Shown here: in pieces, positions 6,657 through 9,451 of the stretch
Numbering within the stretch: position 1 is the first letter of the stretch
Layout of the letters: every line of letters starts with the position of its first letter
Source: RUG754 sp045545455
Lineage (GTDB): Bacteria; Bacillota; Clostridia; Peptostreptococcales; Anaerovoracaceae
Direction: 5' to 3'
Assembly (NCBI GenBank): GCA_045545455.1
Contig: JAZQAY010000117.1
Location: 1 to 9,451, forward strand
DNA: 9,451 bases
Notes under the pieces: model-generated
Database searches by the model: none
The model's input: the letters and a program-made list of their open reading frames with translations, nothing else
Told to the model about the DNA's origin: nothing
Translations under genes and position numbers: made by a program

Positions 6657-6660
6657 AATA

Positions 6661-6690
6661 AGCCCTGCACGCGCAGGGCTCTTTTTTATT
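6661..6690. terminator. Bidirectional rho-independent terminator between convergent genes
   Basis: A perfect 8-bp stem (AGCCCTGC / GCAGGGCT, loop ACGC, 6661-6680) is followed on the plus strand by CTTTTTTATTT, giving a strong terminator for the lipid kinase. On the minus strand the same hairpin is followed by TATTTTATTT, a weaker T-run that can end the two-component operon. The plus-strand T-run overlaps the sensor kinase stop codon at 6686-6688. Confidence 0.85.
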
Positions 6691-8008
6691 TATTCTGATC
6701 GGTCTGATCGAATACGATCTTTATCCTGGTTCCCAGATCCTTTCTAGATAATATCTCGAAATGACCGTTATGCCTGTCAACGATCCACTTTGCTATTGAA
6801 AGTCCCAGACCCGTACCCTGTACTTTTCTGGTGTCATCCGCTCTGTAGAAGCGTTCAAACATGTGCTTCACGTCCACCTCAGCCATTCCCATTCCGCTGT
6901 CCTGGACCTGGATATACGGCTTTCGCGCACTACCGTCCGTACCATCCGTACCGCCCATATATCCGACGGACAGTATGATCTCATCACCCTCATTGGTATA
7001 CTTGGCTGCATTGTCCACCAGTATCCTCATGGCCTGCTTTATCATGGACGGATCAGCACTGAGTCTCACATTCTCGTCCTTTACGGCCAGTCTGTATATG
7101 TGCTTCTCATCTATCATCAGCGATTCCTCATAGATCTCATTGATGATATCGTTGAGCGACACGTCTTCGAAGGTCATGGTGTTCCGTCCGGCATCTCCCC
7201 TAGCCAGGAACAGGAGCTGCTCCACCAGATGGTTCATATGGTCTGACTCGCTCTTTATAGCCGCTATAGACTCGTCAAGTATAGCCTCATCCTCTTTCCC
7301 CCATCTGTCCAGCATGTTTGCGTATCCCTGGATCACAGATATAGGAGTCCTGAGCTCATGTGAGGCGTCATTTACGAATCTTGCCTGCTGAAGGTAGGTG
7401 TCATGCATCCTCTTCAGCATGTTGTTCATCGCAGCCTCTATCCCCTTAAGTTCGGAATCTCCCAACGACAGCTCCGTCGTATTCTCCGGAGATATATGTT
7501 CGATGGCGTTCTCTATGGTGTGATATTTGGCATCATCAAAGGACAGCTTGGTCAGCTCGTCTGCCTTCAGCGCGATCTCGTTTATCGGCTGCAGAGTATC
7601 TTTTATTTTTTTGTGCTCAAAATAGTATGAGAACAAAAGATCGATGATCTGGAATATGATGACTATGATCACTATCGCCGATATCAGCATGAAAGCAGGA
7701 AAGATATTCTGCTTCAGAATGACCGTATCGCCGTTAAGCACCTCGTATGTAAGATTTACCAGACCCGAACCTTCGCTGTATATCTTTCTCGTGAGCCCGA
7801 AATCAATTAATTTAGATGTCCCTGTCCCGCCACTTCCGACAGCTGCAACTTCCGCCGCCAGAAGCCACATAAATGACATCCCGAAGAACAACAAAACATC
7901 CGCGCCAAAAAACACCCCCAGCTTCTTCCTGACCATCTGGCCGTGAAGTTTGCGGGCTATCGAAGACATGCTTTTTGTCTGTTTTACTTCGTTATGTTCT
8001 TTGCTCAT
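6686..8008 (-). CDS. Sensor histidine kinase (HisKA-HATPase), partner of the adjacent OmpR-type regulator
   Basis: Membrane sensor that autophosphorylates and passes phosphate to the response regulator encoded just upstream. 440 residues. Helix 1 spans about 30-56, a short outside loop of about 45 residues follows, and helix 2 spans about 103-130, leading into a linker. The H-box is FVNDASHELRTP (211-222) with phospho-acceptor His217. The N-box is DNAAKYT (332-338), the G1 box DSGMGM (370-375), the F-box FERFYRAD (384-391) and the G2 box GTGLGLSIAKWIV (398-410). All catalytic boxes are intact. The small outer loop suggests it senses the membrane or a partner protein rather than a large ligand. 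The start lies 15 bp after the regulator's stop. AGGA lies 12 nt before the ATG, a weak spacing that suits translational coupling. Confidence 0.96.
   Translation of the reverse strand: MSKEHNEVKQTKSMSSIARKLHGQMVRKKLGVFFGADVLLFFGMSFMWLLAAEVAAVGSGGTGTSKLIDFGLTRKIYSEGSGLVNLTYEVLNGDTVILKQNIFPAFMLISAIVIIVIIFQIIDLLFSYYFEHKKIKDTLQPINEIALKADELTKLSFDDAKYHTIENAIEHISPENTTELSLGDSELKGIEAAMNNMLKRMHDTYLQQARFVNDASHELRTPISVIQGYANMLDRWGKEDEAILDESIAAIKSESDHMNHLVEQLLFLARGDAGRNTMTFEDVSLNDIINEIYEESLMIDEKHIYRLAVKDENVRLSADPSMIKQAMRILVDNAAKYTNEGDEIILSVGYMGGTDGTDGSARKPYIQVQDSGMGMAEVDVKHMFERFYRADDTRKVQGTGLGLSIAKWIVDRHNGHFEILSRKDLGTRIKIVFDQTDQNK
6931..6957 (-). repeat. Three imperfect 9-nt tandem repeats inside the sensor kinase
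   Basis: Plus-strand units TACCGTCCG, TACCATCCG and TACCGCCCA stand head to tail. On the coding strand they give the Gly-Thr-Asp repeat of the GGTDGTDGS loop (352-360), between the N-box and the G1 box of the ATPase domain. The 9-nt unit keeps frame, so copy number could change without breaking the gene. Confidence 0.6.
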
Positions 8009-8023
8009 CTTCTATACTGTTCC

Positions 8024-8767
8024 TCAGCTGGACTTTATGACGTATCCCACGCCTCTTACCGTCTGTATCATGTGCACGTCGAATACCTCGTCGATCTTCG
8101 ACCTGAGGTATCTGATATATACGTCTATCACGTTGGTCTCACCCAGATAATCATATCCGCAGACCCTTTCAAGCAGGGTGTCCCTGGAAAGTACGATGTC
8201 CATGTTTTCCAAAAGCACCCTGAGCATCACGAATTCCCTGTTCGTCAGGTCTATGCTGTGACCGGCGTAGGTCACCGTATGCTTCGGGATGCTCATCTCC
8301 AGCTCCTTCCACTTAAGGATTCCCTCTTCCTTCAGTTCCCTTGCGTCAGAAATGCCTGTTGCAGTGCCCCCTCCGTCTCCGGTGAGGCCGGCAGCAGAAG
8401 ACGCGATATGATGCTTCAGGGCTACCCTGATCCTTGCCAGGAGTTCCTCGATTGCGAAGGGCTTGGTGATATAGACTACAGCACCTGCATCAAGTCCGGA
8501 TACCTTGTCCATCACGGCGTCCCTTGCGGTGAGGAGGATAACAGGGGTGTCCTTTACCTTAAGGAGCCTCCTCAGCACCTCCATCCCGCTCAGTTCAGGA
8601 AGCATTATATCCAGAAGTATCAGACTGTAATCCTTTTCAAGGGCCATATCGAGAGCTGTCCTCCCGTCCATGGCTTTGTCCACCTTGTAACCCTCGTGCA
8701 GGAGCTCCAGTTCTATGAACCTGGCCAGTTTTTCTTCGTCTTCAACTATCAGGATATATGCTTCCAT
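8024..8767 (-). CDS. Response regulator, OmpR/PhoB family (receiver plus winged helix)
   Basis: Cytoplasmic transcription factor switched by the adjacent kinase. 247 residues. The receiver domain is about 1-118: acidic pocket Glu9-Asp10-Glu11, phospho-acceptor Asp53 in LILLDIMLPELSG, switch Thr80, and Lys102 in ITKPF. The winged-helix DNA-binding domain is about 150-245, with SIDLTNREFVMLRVLL and the C-terminal DVYIRYLRSKID...TVRGVGYVI signature. Two oddities: the usual GADDY before the KPF motif reads GAVVY (Val97-Val98), and the interdomain linker (about 120-150) is long and rich in Gly/Ala/Thr. The start has AGAGGTGA a few bases upstream. The gap to the preceding DUF4342 gene is 28 bp, so all three genes should share a transcript. 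Targets are unknown; self-regulation is possible. Confidence 0.96.
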   Translation of the reverse strand: MEAYILIVEDEEKLARFIELELLHEGYKVDKAMDGRTALDMALEKDYSLILLDIMLPELSGMEVLRRLLKVKDTPVILLTARDAVMDKVSGLDAGAVVYITKPFAIEELLARIRVALKHHIASSAAGLTGDGGGTATGISDARELKEEGILKWKELEMSIPKHTVTYAGHSIDLTNREFVMLRVLLENMDIVLSRDTLLERVCGYDYLGETNVIDVYIRYLRSKIDEVFDVHMIQTVRGVGYVIKSS

Positions 8768-8795
8768 GATCTCACCTCTTTATTTGATCTACCGG

Positions 8796-9362
8796 TTATT
8801 TATTGCTGTCTTCAGGACCTGACTGTCCGCCGGACTCCTTTGAAGAAAAGCTCTCCTTCACGTTATCCGCTATGTCGGAGGCCTGATCCAGGATCGTGTT
8901 CACAGCCTTGGAATCATTCTTCCCTTCTATAGAGTATCTCACTCCGAAGAACAGGGATACGAGAATGACTATCCAGATGAAGTGCCAAGTGAACAGGATT
9001 ATAATGGCTGAAAGCCAGAGCGGAAGATTTATGATATCGTTTCCGTTCTTTGCTACTCTCAGCGAGTTATCAGTAAGGTATCTGAAGATCCTTCTGAAGA
9101 ATCCGCCGACACCCTTGAAAGCTTCACCCTTATCTGTCTTGGCGCTCTCCCTGACAGCTTCAGAAACGTTTGCGTATTCAGTCTGTTCGGACTTCCCCGA
9201 TACATACTCCGACTGCTCCGGGCCCTTGACCTTTCCGCGCTTCTCCAAAATAATCATAGCATCCAGAAGATCTCCGTTCGCTTCGTCCAGCGCTGCCTTA
9301 GCATCCTCGTATGATACGTTGGCTTTTTCTACCAGTCTCTCTACTTTTTCGAAATTATCCAT
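8796..9362 (-). CDS. DUF4342 protein: UBA-like N-terminal domain plus membrane segment
   Basis: 188 residues. Residues about 3-43 form a UBA-like three-helix unit (EKVERLVEKANVSYEDAKAA ... NGDLLDAMIILEKRG), as found in DUF4342 proteins and resembling the EF-Ts/NAC UBA fold. A charged Ser/Glu/Lys-rich linker (about 44-80) follows, then a basic FRRIFRYL stretch. The conserved membrane block runs from NSLRVAKNGNDIINLPLW to FFGVRYSI, with about 27 uninterrupted hydrophobic residues (113-139) that could be one long helix or a tight hairpin. The tail is acidic and hydrophilic. Function is unknown for the family. It heads an operon with the regulator and kinase, so a role as an accessory membrane sensor or an envelope-stress effector is inferred. 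The ATG has AGAGGTAA a few bases upstream. Confidence 0.88.
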   Translation of the reverse strand: MDNFEKVERLVEKANVSYEDAKAALDEANGDLLDAMIILEKRGKVKGPEQSEYVSGKSEQTEYANVSEAVRESAKTDKGEAFKGVGGFFRRIFRYLTDNSLRVAKNGNDIINLPLWLSAIIILFTWHFIWIVILVSLFFGVRYSIEGKNDSKAVNTILDQASDIADNVKESFSSKESGGQSGPEDSNK

Positions 9363-9393
9363 GATCTTACCTCTTTCTTAAATGTATCTATCT

Positions 9394-9403
9394 ATTAATA
9401 CCA
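9394..9403 (-). promoter_or_regulatory. Candidate extended -10 promoter of the DUF4342/two-component operon
   Basis: TGGTATTAAT on the minus strand fits TGnTATAAT with one or two mismatches; the start would be near 9387, with a leader of about 25 nt. No clear -35 is seen. An imperfect inverted repeat (GGAC-CGAAAA-GTCC core, about 9405-9424) lies just upstream. It could be an operator or the tail of an upstream gene's terminator. Confidence 0.35.
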
Positions 9404-9451
9404 TGACCGGACTTTTCGGTCCGTCATTTCCTTTTGACAGTTATCATCATA

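Noticed and set aside
7943..8932. 329-codon open frame on the plus strand over the response regulator and kinase start
   Set aside because: It is antisense to two genes with intact family motifs, has no recognisable domain, and is rich in Cys, His and Tyr as expected from reverse reading. No ribosome site supports it.

Overview
This 9.45 kb window looks like core chromosome of a Gram-positive member of the Clostridia, most likely Lachnospiraceae-like. The grounds are the strong AGGAG-type ribosome binding sites, a lipoprotein solute-binding protein with the Clostridia style of long insertion, a DUF4342 protein beside a two-component system, a tRNA-Ser with encoded CCA, and moderate base composition. 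Genus cannot be fixed from the sequence alone. Nearly everything lies on the minus strand; only one gene, a lipid kinase, is on the plus strand.

Right to middle (about 9451 to 6686, minus strand): a likely three-gene operon of a DUF4342 protein with a UBA-like N-terminus and a membrane segment, an OmpR-type response regulator and a HisKA/HATPase sensor kinase. The gaps are 28 and 15 bp. The operon converges on a YegS/DgkB-type diacylglycerol/lipid kinase (5769-6656, plus). The two transcription units share a hairpin at 6661-6680 that can terminate in both directions.

Middle (about 5770 to 5402): a short control region. It holds promoter elements for the lipid kinase, a tRNA-Ser(GGA) on the minus strand, the tRNA's rho-independent terminator, and, only nine bases past it, a good promoter for the next minus-strand gene.

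Left half (5401 to 1, minus strand): a peptide-use module. It consists of an M3-family zinc oligoendopeptidase, an unrecognised four-helix membrane protein 12 bp behind it, a 130 bp gap rich in inverted repeats, an unusually long peptide/nickel-type ABC solute-binding lipoprotein, and a DppB-type permease cut by the window edge. Together they suggest capture and import of oligopeptides followed by cytoplasmic hydrolysis. A CodY-like sequence at the start of the peptidase gene would fit this but may be chance.

No mobile element, CRISPR array, riboswitch or clear foreign island was found. The most worthwhile leads are the tandem palindromes in front of the transporter genes, the hairpin between binding protein and permease, the uncharacterised membrane protein, and the DUF4342/two-component operon.
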